Of a DNA stretch of 38,778 nt, positions 1 through 10,159 are shown piece after piece; position 1 is the stretch's first letter; every line of letters begins with the position of its first letter. The position numbers were made by a program, and so were the translations under genes. The DNA is from Hofstenia miamia (taxonomy: Eukaryota > Xenacoelomorpha > Acoela), in the NCBI GenBank assembly GCA_004352715.1, contig SCFE01000010.1:3182030-3220807 (forward strand), written 5' to 3'. Under the pieces are notes generated by a model. That model saw only the letters and a list, made by a program, of their open reading frames with translations. It made no database searches and was not told the origin of the DNA.

Positions 1-196
1 AGTTGTAACGAGGTTGATACATGAGTAAATGAAAACAAAAATGCAAAGTAGTATAATCCGACGTACGTTTCGGCAAAGCCTTATCAAGAAAAAATTAAAA
101 TTACAAAATTCACAAATTTATACACTTTATAAAAATGTAGCACCATATAGTAGCAAGTTGCTATTTACCTTCTTGTTTACTATCACAGATTAGTGT
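1..196. other. Intergenic, nothing recognised
   Basis: AT-rich sequence with no open frame, repeat or site that I can support. Confidence 0.5.
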
Positions 197-580
197 CTAC
201 GTACTGCCAAACTTAGAACTAGTGAGTATTTTCTTGAGGGAAGGTAAAGAGTACCAAATAATTCTATTAGATAGTTTAATATTCATGTCTTTGACATATA
301 CCAATTTCGTCGCCTTTCTAAAATTAATTATTTTCGTATTTTCTTTCTTATTAGAAATATAAGGCCATTCTTTATTTTTAATAGAGTCTATAAATTCATA
401 ATAGAGTTTCAGAAGAAAAGATTTTTTATATCCAATTTTCATGAGTGACTTAAAGAAATTAACTACTATAGATATAAATTCACTTGTATGGGAACAGATT
501 CTCGAAAAATTAAGTAATCGGTTGTAACAATTACTAATATGCTTTCTTCTATGTATTTTCAGAAAATCATGCAAGTGAAG
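197..580 (-). pseudogene. Degenerate open stretch, possibly retroelement RT tail
   Basis: About 125 codons are open on the minus strand, which is long for sequence this AT-rich. The frame has no ATG at its head (it opens at a TTG after an in-frame stop), so it is an exon or a remnant and not a complete gene. Near residues 20-65 the pattern is Arg-Ile-Cys-Ser, about 20 residues, Gly-Tyr, then a helical stretch. This resembles the region after the palm of Penelope-like reverse transcriptases. That is a family resemblance by eye only. No catalytic residues are present. It could equally be an exon of an unknown host gene. Confidence 0.3.
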
Positions 581-2840
581 TCAAGAGCTATCGTTGAATT
601 TCCATAGAATTAAACATCATGTAAAGCAGAAGTTTAATTCTGGTAATGCATACACTATTTGTATATAATGCGATGAAAATCATTTTAGCAGGGCCTTTGA
701 GCTGCACGAATGTAAAATATTCAGCAAAAAATATGGAAATAATATAATAATATTTTTTGAAAAAATAAAGAAAGTTAAATTATTTCGTTATTGTAATTAA
801 GTAGCATTGCATTATAGTGCTGCAGTTAGATATATTTTATAAAACCTTCTGCTAAAATTTAATTAAATATCAATTTTAAGTGATTTTTATGAAAATTATA
901 TTAGCTCACATTTCAATTTAATTAATATTGAAATATATTAGAATCGATTGGTATTGAGGGAAATGTTCTTTGTGTTTAAACGTGTTTTTTTCTTTGATAA
1001 TATGAGGTTAGATGGAATGACAAACGCTAATTAATTTGCGATACTGCCCAAAGATTCATTGTTTCTGCTTTTTCAATTTACATGAATGATTTCATTAATA
1101 AAATTAAATCATAAGCAAATAGTCATAGAATAAAATAGATGTCTGCCAATTTTTCTGTTTTTTTCATAATTTAATACAAGCTGAAATTTGCAAAAAAAAT
1201 TATTAGCGATCTCTTACAGAATGACTCACGACCACTAAGCTCGTTATCATCAAAGTTCAAATAGGTTATCAATAACATAATGTAGAAAATGTGAAAATAT
1301 ACAGCTTGCTAGCATTGTCCTCTAAGATAATATTTCGTTATTTAATTTCTTGAAATAATGTGTGCCTTTTTAGATAAGTCTGTTTAAACAAGCTTGAACA
1401 CTAGAAAATATGAATTAAGCAATGCTGTCTACTTATTTTTGAGTGTGTAACATTTTTCTCAAGCTGCAATTTTAAAGGGAATTAAGAAATCGACTTTTAT
1501 AAAATAAAAAAAGGTTTAAGTTTATGTACTAAATACATTCCAACAAGAGTTTTTTCAACAAAATGCTTGAAATGCAGAATTACTTTTAGACTAAATGAAT
1601 TTAACTAAGCAACACTGAATACAAAACACAAGCACATTAAAGTGTAGAGTACACATGTATTCGACGCGTTAAATATGTAATGCACGAGAAAGGCGTTAAT
1701 ATAAATATTTTATTTATACGCACTATGATAATTCTCGCAATCTGTTCTTTAGTTTGCACAATTTTTTTCAGGCTCAATAGGCAGAGCCAGTTCATTTGAA
1801 AATCTGGTTAGATAGGACATGAACATTATTTTGACAAATGGTTACATGTTAACATGTAGTATTTATGAAGATTCAAATTTACTTTATCCACAATAATGTC
1901 CATGGGGAAAAAAATTGTCCTCTAATAAAAATATTACGCATTTGCTCTATGCATAATTTCGACTGACGCACATCAACATTTGTACTTCAATCGCACACGC
2001 ATCCACAAAAACTGATTCACATGACTTTTAGTATTACACTTCTAAACTTTAGTATATACTGGCATAATATTACATATATTAAGACTATCTTAAATTGAAA
2101 AAACTACATTCATTTATGAACTAAATTTCACTGACTTTGATTATTTTGATATTTGGAAAATTTAATTTAGCTTGGTACCGCTTTTGTCACTTAATTTGAT
2201 CATAGCTGAAATGGCCCTACTAATTATTAATATATTTTCAACAAAAATGAAAAAAGTACACATGACTTGAAAAGAATTTGCTAGGAAATATTATTATTAA
2301 TGGTTTGAACTGACATATTCTAAATATGCTCGTTTGAGAGGTATAACAATGCTAAAAGAAATTCTCGTTGATTTCCTTATCTTTTCTTCCAGATAGGCGA
2401 AGATTCTTTCACATTTAGAGGTCGTCACTGTCTAAGTAAGAGCCAGTTAGTTACATGCTCTTAAGTGAAGTTTCCAAAATGGTGTACGACTAGTTATGGC
2501 TGTTCACCATTTCTTGCATTCATCTGTTCATTTAGGAGATAGCAGAAAACCTTGATTTGGCTAAATTCAATTCTCTTTCCAAAAGTCTACGATTAACGTG
2601 CACTTCAATATAAATGCAAAATGGTAATCGCCCATTCAATCGAATTTAAAATTGTTTTCTCATTTTCTGAAATATTTAGCCAAAGAACTCATATTTATTA
2701 TTAACCTAGAAGAAAACACTTAATTTTTATGCTAATAAGTATCGATATAATGGTGGTTGCATATTTAAGTACATACGAAATATAATGACAAATTCAATAG
2801 GCATATTATTAGTAAATTGCCTTTTTGTATTATTAAATAG
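581..2840. other. Long AT-rich stretch without a gene
   Basis: No convincing coding frame, RNA gene or repeat is visible. Stop codons are dense in all six frames. The sequence just before the LTR ends in TATTAAATAG; a target-site duplication cannot be tested because the matching far end of the element is missing. Confidence 0.5.
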
Positions 2841-3107
2841 TGTGGCATAATCCATCGAATAATCATGTGTGGTCAAAACAAGAGAAAAGATGAATGCAAC
2901 TAAGACTAAAGTATTATAATGATTAATATGTAAACACATGATTATGATTGATTATTTGATTTGTAAATTGTTTTATGCAGTTTATATTTAAATTTGGCTC
3001 GGCAGTATTTGGAAAAAACAAAGATGGTCAAACAGCGTAATCTAATTAACGCTGACGTTGCGTAATTAATAGCAGAACTAAAATACGAGGGAAAATTGTA
3101 AAAGTGC

Positions 3108-3115
3108 TATAAATA
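3108..3115 (+). promoter_or_regulatory. Candidate LTR TATA box
   Basis: TATAAATA stands about 270 bases into the LTR, a reasonable place for the end of U3. It is supported by motif and position only. Confidence 0.4.
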
Positions 3116-4073
3116 TGTTAGAATTGTTAGGATAATTGATGAACGAATTTAGTTTGGATTTAATTCTTCTCTTATCAGGTTATTTCATAATTTATGGAAA
3201 GCTAAACGTTTAAGTACTAGAGGTAATTGTACAGTGGTTCCCACATTCGTTTAAAGGAATGCTAGAGCAGCCTCACGAACAGCTATTCAAAGGCGGTGAG
3301 GGCGATAGCTGTAATTTCCTTACGGTGCTTTTGGGTTACGAATAGGGATAGGGATTTTTCTCCGTTATAGCTTTCCTACTCTTCGTTGCTTGTCAGTTAT
3401 TATGATTCTAGTTACTTTGCTCTACATGTTTATTACCCCATTATTGAATCTTAGTTATCTATGGTTTTATATTACAGTTTCGATTCATTATTGAATTTAG
3501 TTAGCTCATGCTTTTACCTAATAGTTATTATTATTTTGGTATTAGATTTAAGTTGCTCATTGTTTTATCTCATAGACCTTTGGCCGACTTATGCATTCGC
3601 TTTCTTGCCGATGGCATTGATTGTTTACATGTACAGAGGTCTAGCATGTATTACTATATCTGTAGGGCTATTAAATGTAAGGCTTGATAACAAGCTAAAG
3701 CATCGCGGTTGCTGTATTCGATTATCTTTACATATGCACAATAACAAAAACAATGCACTAAATTCTTAAGTAATCACGAGTTCACAATCACTGAGTTTCC
3801 TATTCACACACTAATCCAGTTGATGGTTTTCCTGGCGAAGTTCAAGCGCAAGCTATAGTTGTGGCTGATCGATACATATCTGGAATCGCATGGCAATGCT
3901 TCGGGTGTCGATCCTGTCTTCCATATACCGCTCTTTATCTAAATGAGTTGTTGTTAGTTATGCATTTAGAAAAAGCTAATGTTTATTAAATTAAGTTAAT
4001 CGAACAAGCACTCAAATGGAGGGAGAGAACTAGGAGCTTGTCAAGTTTACTTGTCGTATTTACTATGAAAAGT

Positions 4074-4079
4074 AATAAA
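4074..4079 (+). promoter_or_regulatory. Candidate LTR poly(A) signal
   Basis: AATAAA lies 44 bases upstream of the LTR's terminal CA, consistent with R/U5 polyadenylation in an LTR retroelement. Confidence 0.45.
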
Positions 4080-4123
4080 TTACTATGAGATCAGTGTGAA
4101 AAGTGGATTGGCAAGATTCTACA

Positions 4124-4141
4124 TGGCGACCATGACAGGCG
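4124..4141 (+). other. Primer-binding site
   Basis: TGGCGACCATGACAGGCG starts at the base after the LTR's final CA. Primer-binding sites begin TGG because they pair with the CCA end of a tRNA. The exact tRNA cannot be named without the host tRNA set. The position confirms that this element reads on the plus strand. Confidence 0.75.
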
Positions 4142-4670
4142 CCCGAAGAACGTGCGTGAAGGAGAGAAATGCTATAGTGAAAACATGATTGGTGTGGAAA
4201 ATAGTTAATTTAGAAGAAGTCCAAAACGTAACAAACAAGAACTACTACTTATATTACGTATGATCGAGCCAAGATAGTTGTTTCTTCTTGATTATAAAGA
4301 AAATCAGTAAGGCACTTCAAGATGAGACAAGCGACAGTAATCCTAAGCAGAAGAAATGGTAGAAGGGCATTATGAAGCAATTACTTCTAGTTATGATGAA
4401 GATGGTGAATTCACGTAAGAAACAAAGGACGAAACCCAAAACACAGAAAACACCCCAAAGTCAAAGAACCCCAGCAAATGTGAATATATCCCCTGAAAGT
4501 GAGAATTCCCCAACCAGAGCAAGAAAACACAGAATTTTCGATAGTTGAACTTACGAAAATAATAGAAAATAATAATAGTGAAAGAAAAGAGTTGACGATG
4601 CAAATAGAAAATTTGACTCAAAGGATGTTTGAGATAGAAATGGCAAACATTGAGAAAGACAAACGCCAAC
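4142..4670 (+). pseudogene. gag: Leader and degenerate gag N-terminus
   Basis: This lies between the primer-binding site and the junction with the inverted pol segment. Short coding stretches in different frames follow one another. An acidic piece is near 4360-4410 and a Pro/Ser/Asn-rich piece near 4440-4530. A 50-residue coiled-coil-like stretch at 4515-4680 is rich in Glu, Lys, Asn and Ile and contains the run LTKIIENNN. The position directly after the primer-binding site and the coiled coil suit a gag N-terminus. Frameshifts and stops make it non-functional. The stretch is cut off near 4670, where sequence of the opposite polarity starts. No capsid or zinc-knuckle motif is visible. Confidence 0.5.
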
Positions 4671-4993
4671 ATCCATCTTGATACTATCGACGATTGATCA
4701 CCCGAAAACTTTTTTAGCCATGCCAACCCACTATTATCTGTCCTTACTTTAAAGGTTTGTCCTATCAAAAAGTACCGAAATTTTTTCATACTTTCTACTA
4801 ATGCCAACGTTTCCAGTTTCGTTGACCCATAATTTTCCTCACTTTGCTTCAACTTCTGACTAAAAAATTGTATCGGCACTTCTTTACCATCTTTTACTTG
4901 ACCCAGGCATGCTCCTATAGCGACGTTACTAGCGTCGCAGTCTAGAATAAATTCCTTATCATACTCTGGTGTGTTTAATGATGGGATTTTACT
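4670..4993 (-). pseudogene. pol: Ty3-type RNase H domain, truncated
   Basis: It continues the reverse transcriptase frame after one in-frame TAA at 4991-4993. Visible are a first acidic motif (LDCDAS), then IQFFSQKL and the aligned ETLALV segment carrying the catalytic Glu, then RTDNSGL, i.e. the usual D-E-D series of retroelement RNase H. The domain is cut off after SRWMLA, just before its C-terminal end, at the junction with plus-strand gag sequence near 4670. The motifs make the call secure. The stop and truncation make it dead. Confidence 0.85.
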
Positions 4994-5585
4994 TTATTCA
5001 TCTTTTATGTTATCCAATTGCTCTTGTTCTTTCCACGTCCACTCGAAAATTTTGTTCTTCTTGAGTAACGCCGTCATTTTACTTTTGTGAGCTATATTGG
5101 CTATAAACGATCCATAGTAATTTATAAAACCCTTTATCCTTTGTAGGTCTTTTTTCGTTTTCGGACTACTAATATTCTGTATCATGTCTTTCGCGTTGTT
5201 TTTCATTTTTATTTCACCCTTTTGGATTTGTCTTCCCAGAAATACCACCTGTTCTTTCAAAATTTCACATTTCTTCGCGTTGACGCATAACCCTGCCTTA
5301 TTCATAATTTTCAACGTTCTGTCTAATTTATCCAAATGTTCGTCAATTGTGTCACTCGCTATTAATATGTCGTCTATATATTCACTTATTCCTTTTTCGA
5401 TCTTCTTGTTCTGCTTAAGAACTTTCGTTACGCATCTCTGAAAGGTGGCCGGGGCCTTACAAAATCCAAAAGCCGTGTACATCCATTCAAATAAACCATA
5501 TAGCGTTATAAACGCTGTCTTCTCAATGTCCTTGGGCTCCATCGCCCCCTGCCAGTAAGCCTTACACAAATCTATGCAGGTATAG
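4994..5585 (-). pseudogene. pol: Ty3-type reverse transcriptase, palm and thumb
   Basis: It begins in the first catalytic motif (IDLCKAYWQG), with FGFCKAPATFQR next and the active-site box YIDD at residues 64-67 of the 191-residue open stretch. The connection region follows, with KTKKDLQRIKGFINYY near residues 137-152. This is the standard Ty3/gypsy layout between fingers and RNase H. A one-base frameshift at about 5580-5588 separates it from the fingers encoded upstream at higher coordinates, and a TAA separates it from RNase H. The catalytic residues themselves are intact. Confidence 0.9.
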
Positions 5586-6755
5586 TATTCTTACTGGCTT
5601 CATATATTATATCCTCTATTCTCGCAAGTAGATATGCATCGTTCTTCGTAATGTCATTTAATTTACAAAAGTCTATACACAATCTGTATTTATTTCCCTG
5701 CTTGACAAAAACAGTTGGCGCAGCATATGGACTCTCACCTGGTCTTCCTAGCGTATGTTGTTGCGTCAATAATCTTGTGAAATGTTTCTCGAATCTCTGC
5801 TGTACTTTTTTCGTCAGCAACAGAGGCAATATCTCAACATTTTGCAACATCCATTGCTTTATGTTCATGGGGATAGGTGAGATAGCGATTTCATATTTCT
5901 TATGTTTAGCTATTTGCTTCGGTTCTTTCTTCAATATTGGCAGCACCAGTTTTTCATTACTCGTTAGTGCAATTGCTAATATCCATATTGCTGTTCTAGC
6001 TCTAATGTCGGGTGCATTAATCTCTTCAAACAACCATGTTTTAAAATTTCTTTTTGCTTCCATCTCGTGTGCTCTCTTGATTTCATACAACATGGCTTCT
6101 ACTGACTTATGATATTTCTTTGTTGTCGACTTTATGTCGATTTCTGGCCACTCCTCCTGAATAGGCTTTTCTGCTTTCATTTCCGACCAAACTTGTGCTA
6201 TCTTTTGTAAGTGTTCAGGTGTCTGGTTCAAACTGCACTTCAAAAATATGTTTCCTGTTTCTTCCAAGTTATCATCAATTCCTAATATTTCTATTATCCT
6301 CGTTTGATAGTACATATCAATTGCAATTTTCGGTTCCACCATTATCCTTTGCGCTGGAACCATCTCATTAATCTGTAGGTCCATTTTGATAAGGTCGGAT
6401 ATTTTCAGTTTACCGCTGTTCATCGTGAATAGGTTTTGTAATTTTATCTCCATTTCTTTGATAAAATTCGGAATATCCTCCTGTTTTTGAGAGACCACGA
6501 TTATTATTGTTTTGTGCTTTTTGACTACTTTCAACGTTTCTTCTATGTTCATTTGCAGTTTCTTTGATCCGATTTCGCTGTTCTTCACAAAGTATATCAC
6601 CGTTAAATGCTTTTTGTCCAAATTCACCTGTTCGCATTCTCTTATAATTTTTTCTCTGACTGCGACGATTTTGTTGTCGATGTTTGCTTGTACGAGAATA
6701 TCCCTGACCTTTCTGTTGTCGAAGAGCGCTCTGATATATCCATGTCTGAGTCATC
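5572..6755 (-). pseudogene. pol: Unassigned domain joined in frame to RT fingers
   Basis: About 350 codons are open from 6627 to 5572, with further open sequence in the same frame up to ~6755. The first ~115 residues after 6627 match the domain encoded at 20440-20770 in copy B at roughly three quarters identity by eye. Shared landmarks are VNLDKKHL, YFVKNSEIGSKKL, FIKEMEIK, DLQINEM and MYYQTR. A region of ~150 residues follows that I cannot assign. From about residue 300 come the RT fingers (SPYAAPTVFVKQ, then YRLCIDFCKLND). No Asp-Thr/Ser-Gly protease motif is seen. Compared with copy B, ~45 codons upstream are deleted near 6655. Unlike a normal Ty3 pol, no protease precedes RT. Confidence 0.75.
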
Positions 6756-6799
6756 ACTAATTGGCTGAGTTTCCCAGTTTTTCATGGTAATCGATGCTG

Positions 6800-7296
6800 G
6801 TTCCTCTGCCCTTTAATTGGCATCAAGTACTACTAGATGTCGAAGGGGAGTGTGCATAATTTTGTGTCTCCAACCTCACGCCCTTTAATTGGCGATCAGT
6901 GTCCTGATGATGGCCCTCATTTACCCGCCTGCTCTTTAATTGACACTTTGTTGAGGGTGATCTTTCCGTCGCCGTCTCCATCCTCATACCCTTTAATTGG
7001 TAATCAGATTGCGGAGCTCTTCTTCTTACTCGTCTTCTCGTATTACTAGGTGGCGAATACTCCATCATCATGTTCTTTAATTGACAATCGGATTGCGGAG
7101 GCCTAGTTTTCGTAGTGGAACTTGTCGATGTATCCTCCATCCTCACGCCCTTTAATTGACGATCGGATTGCGGAGTCTTCTTCCTTTTTACCCTCCTGGC
7201 TTTCATCGGCGATCTTGGTGTTGGCACCATAGAATCTGGCTTGACTCGATTGAAATTTAAGTATACGCATAAAATTATCAAATTGCTTAGATTCAA
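6800..7296 (-). pseudogene. Basic QLKG-repeat region, copy A
   Basis: This region of over 150 codons is built from about six repeats around a core Gln-Leu-Lys-Gly/Ser followed by a basic/Met-rich stretch and a Ser/Thr/Pro-rich spacer. On the plus strand the cores appear as CTTTAATTG near 6812, 6880, 6932, 6991, 7074 and 7148, i.e. spacings of about 52 to 83 bases. Clusters such as RRVKRKK and RRRVRRR make it strongly basic. It lies just upstream, in reading order, of the unassigned domain. Copy B has the same arrangement directly after integrase. I know no family for it; nucleic-acid binding is an inference from charge. Confidence 0.65.
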
Positions 7297-7320
7297 AAAA
7301 TAGATTATAATTACAATTTG

Positions 7321-9341
7321 GACTCTCCTTAATCTTTGAAAAAAATAAATGCCAAAAATCGTCTATTCTAACAACTGGAAGGACGACGGCGACGGCTCTT
7401 TATAGACACAAAGCTAAATTCTTAACATTAAAACAATTTAAAATTTTAAAACAATATAGGCTGATGAATGTATAAATAAATGTCTAGTGCAAAATATTAA
7501 TATTTTATCTATAAAAAACATCCAATATATGTAAAGCATTTGATTGCCGAAAAGACTTGTCAAAAATGGTCCAAGATTAACAGTACTCATAATTCTGTAA
7601 ACGATTTATGGAAAATGAAAACAAACTGAGTCACGATTCAATGATTTGTTACCGAAGAGAATTTTCCCGTTTTGTCATTTAAATAGGTTGTGCGTTTCTT
7701 TACTTTATCAATAAAATTCATATACTTAATTTGTTTTAGTTTCATTTTAATATAATTTTCTTTGCATTATTCAACTGCATCATTAAAAAAAATTTCAACA
7801 AATTCCATTATTGCACAATCGATCTCAATGTATATTAATTCTGATCATAAGCTAATTATGAAAAATGTTGAAAAAAATATAAAAGATTTTTGACAAAAAT
7901 CCAACAAATTCTAGAGGATAATAACATTTTTTAAAAATTCCAAAATCCGATCTAGAACGCTCACACACAAGCAAAGAAACACTTATATTTACATATATAA
8001 TAATTATATACTTTTACTATTTTAGTTTGTAATTTTAATGTTCATTATTTTATGGAATAAATTGCTTTGACTCTTGTTCCTCATATAATTACTAATATTG
8101 TTATAATTGCTATTATTTTTATATATTAAAGCCCTTAGGCCTATATTACCAGGATATCATAATTTGCTCTTTGTCAGCAGGCAAGTAAATCCTTGTCTAC
8201 GAAGAGAGACAGCATTAATCACAAAGTCTGTAAATCAGGAACTGCCAAATCATTTTCTTAATTATAAGTTCTTGATTAAATTGAGGCAATGACCAATCAC
8301 AGCGCTGTAAATTTCCAGGATGAATCTTTGGTGTCATGTTAATTTAAACAATTTATTGCCTAGTCAATATAATAAAGTTAATGAAAACTTCACGTTCTTT
8401 TATCTTTCTCAAAAGCTTCTCACTCCTCTGAATTTATTTCGTTGAAATAAGTACTTGAAATGACCATTAAAAATATCTTTAGAAGAACCAACTCGCATAG
8501 TCAGGCTTCCAAATACTAAGCAATTTCACTCCCGCCTACTTACTAATATTTGAAAAAATTAATGATCTATAAGCAGTCAAAGAAAGATTTAAAATGACTT
8601 GTTATACGCATGTCACAAAGCTTCTCATCTAGATCAATAAGATCATATACACTAAAATAGTTTGTGTGGAATATTCAGGATGTCAAAATCGGACAATGTT
8701 TATCAAGAATTGAATAATTTTTTTAAATTGAATTTTTCTTGGCCCACTAGGTATTTTCAATGTTTAGTATTAATAAAACTGACATCCTAACAACCTACTA
8801 CTGAATTCGACAGACCAGAATTTAAATTTAAAGTAATGCTTGATTTAACTATAAATTTCAATTTCAAATATTAGCTATCCCTGATCTGCCTTTTTTGTAC
8901 CAATTCTTTTAAACTATTTTTCCATTTAACTGGTAATTTTTGAAAATTCTCTCATATCTAATGCTCAGATAACAATACGGCTTAAAGCCAATGGGAGGAA
9001 CAAATTACCAAATGTACTTAGTTTTCTCTAAAGTGCTCAAGTCACGTTCAGGTCGTCTGCAAGGCTTTTTGACCAAACAAGAATTTAAAACGTAAGTGTG
9101 TTATATTCATTATTAGTTTGTGAGTTAATGTACATAGTCAACACTTGTAATTTGATTGACAAAAAACATGTATTTATATACAGCAAGCAATTAAAATTTA
9201 CGCTGTTAAGTCCTTCAAATTTTTACGTTGGTAGTTTGATGTGTAATTTGCCGCATCGAAACAAACTTGTTGCTGCAAAAATGATTCAAGTCTAACAAAG
9301 AAATTAATTATACAAAAGATGCAGATCTTTTAAGGTCTAGT
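7321..9341. other. AT-rich stretch without a gene
   Basis: No coding frame with start, motif or splice borders is convincing. A 61-codon open stretch at 8107-8292 has nothing to distinguish it from chance. No LTR or polypurine tract of the neighbouring retroelement is found here. Confidence 0.5.
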
Positions 9342-9373
9342 TAGTAGCTTGAAATCAAAAGCTACTATATATA
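9342..9373 (+). promoter_or_regulatory. Hairpin and TATA-like element upstream of membrane-protein gene
   Basis: TAGTAGCTT (9342-9350) and AAGCTACTA (9359-9367) form a perfect 9-bp stem with an 8-base loop. The right arm runs into TATATATAA (9365-9373), a TATA-like run about 100 bases before the ATG at 9472. Position suggests a core promoter; there is no other support. Confidence 0.35.
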
Positions 9374-9471
9374 ACGATTTTCCGTAAAAAATATTTACAT
9401 TGAAAACCTTATGGAGGGAATACATTTCAATGTTTAAATAAAATTCAATAAATAAATTGAAAAGAACTAGT

Positions 9472-10059
9472 ATGTTTGCTGTTTCATTGGCAGAAACTGG
9501 CATTTTAGCTGGAATATCTATTGCTACATATTGCCTGCTTTCTTTTAGAGATAAAGTTAACAATGAAAATGGAAAGATCAGTCAAAATATAGATCTTGAT
9601 GGAAAATCAAGCATTACTATATATTTACCTGAAATATTCGCTAGCCTATTTGTATGTATTTTAGTTTTTGCATGGCCACATCTTAAGCCTGCAATCAATA
9701 AATTTCTACAAAGATATTGTCCTCCAACAGAAGATTCTTCGCATAGTTTCTGTCATGACTGCAAAGATTTCCAGCAAAAAGTTATTTCAGATATTGATAA
9801 GAAGATGAAAGAGTTTGTGTCATCTGTTGAAGGCCATGTTTCTCAAATGTCAACGCCTATGAACTCTACCCGACTCCCAATTTCAAGTTCAAATGAATGT
9901 ATCATAGAATCATCAGATGCAACTGACTTTTCAAAGAATGTAGAACCAAATGAGCCATACACTCAAGAAACCGTTAGCAGATGCAGTGGGCGCTTCTTGA
10001 GATCTGCAAAAAAGCATAAGTACTTGAAAGAAAGAATAGAAAGAAAGGGTGATTCTTAA
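9472..10059 (+). CDS. Small two-span membrane protein, hypothetical
   Basis: An unbroken 195-codon frame starts at an ATG with A at -3 and ends in TAA. The same frame opens 15 bases earlier at a TTG, but the ATG is the natural start. Two hydrophobic spans are visible, at about residues 5-25 and 48-69, with a short hydrophilic loop between. The rest is soluble: a Cys-rich patch (C83, then CHDC at 94-97), a helical Lys/Asp/Glu stretch at ~100-125, a Ser/Thr-rich linker, and a basic tail at ~174-192 (RFLRSAKKHKYLKERIERK). If the loop faces the lumen, both ends are cytoplasmic. I recognise no family. An AATAAA follows 92 bases after the stop, and no intron is needed. Length and order argue for a real gene and not a shadow frame. 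Confidence 0.65.
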   Translation: MFAVSLAETGILAGISIATYCLLSFRDKVNNENGKISQNIDLDGKSSITIYLPEIFASLFVCILVFAWPHLKPAINKFLQRYCPPTEDSSHSFCHDCKDFQQKVISDIDKKMKEFVSSVEGHVSQMSTPMNSTRLPISSSNECIIESSDATDFSKNVEPNEPYTQETVSRCSGRFLRSAKKHKYLKERIERKGDS

Positions 10060-10151
10060 TTTGTCCACTTAATTCAACTTTACGCTTTTCTAAGAATTTA
10101 TCAGAAGTTTAAAAAATTTGCAAATTTGCAAACAAAACTGTAAACTCCTTA

Positions 10152-10157
10152 AATAAA
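10152..10157 (+). terminator. Poly(A) signal for the membrane-protein gene
   Basis: AATAAA lies 92 bases after the TAA of the 195-codon gene, at a normal distance for a short 3' UTR. Confidence 0.5.
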
Positions 10158-10159
10158 AG

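Larger units (their letters stand above)
2841..4123 (+). repeat. 5' LTR of a Ty3-type retroelement (about 1.28 kb)
   Basis: It begins TGTGGCATAATCC and ends TTCTACA, giving the usual TG...CA termini, and is followed directly by a TGG-initial primer-binding site. The first ~150 bases match the minus-strand sequence below 19382, which lies beside a polypurine tract. This independently fixes the LTR start. A perfect TATAAATA at 3108-3115 is a candidate promoter element, and AATAAA at 4074-4079, ~45 bases before the LTR end, is a candidate poly(A) signal. An open stretch at 3461-3769 on the plus strand is hydrophobic and lies wholly inside the LTR, so I do not treat it as a gene. Confidence 0.85.
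2841..7320. mobile_element. Broken Ty3-type retroelement, copy A, with inverted pol
   Basis: The left part (LTR, primer-binding site, gag start) reads on the plus strand. From about 4670 the sequence switches to pol of the opposite polarity, running RNase H, reverse transcriptase, unassigned domain and repeat region as coordinates rise to about 7296. No polypurine tract or second LTR follows at 7300-7500. Either part of the element inverted or a second truncated copy inserted head-on. The 7296 end is set by loss of coding similarity to copy B and is approximate. Confidence 0.7.

Noticed and set aside
3461-3769. Hydrophobic 102-codon open stretch on the plus strand
   Set aside because: Lies wholly inside the LTR and has no counterpart in the other copy; AT-rich LTR sequence readily gives hydrophobic frames.
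2841-4123. Solo LTR
   Set aside because: A primer-binding site and gag-like sequence follow directly, so it is a 5' LTR with internal sequence.
5651-6112. 153-codon plus-strand frame opposite the RT region
   Set aside because: Antisense shadow of the pol frame, which carries the real motifs.
6410-6757. 115-codon minus-strand frame rich in Arg and Gln
   Set aside because: Overlaps the unassigned domain in a different frame; the domain frame is the one conserved in copy B.
6800-7200. CRISPR-like array (short repeats with spacers)
   Set aside because: Spacing varies from about 52 to 83 bases, the array is coding, and it lies in a eukaryotic retroelement.
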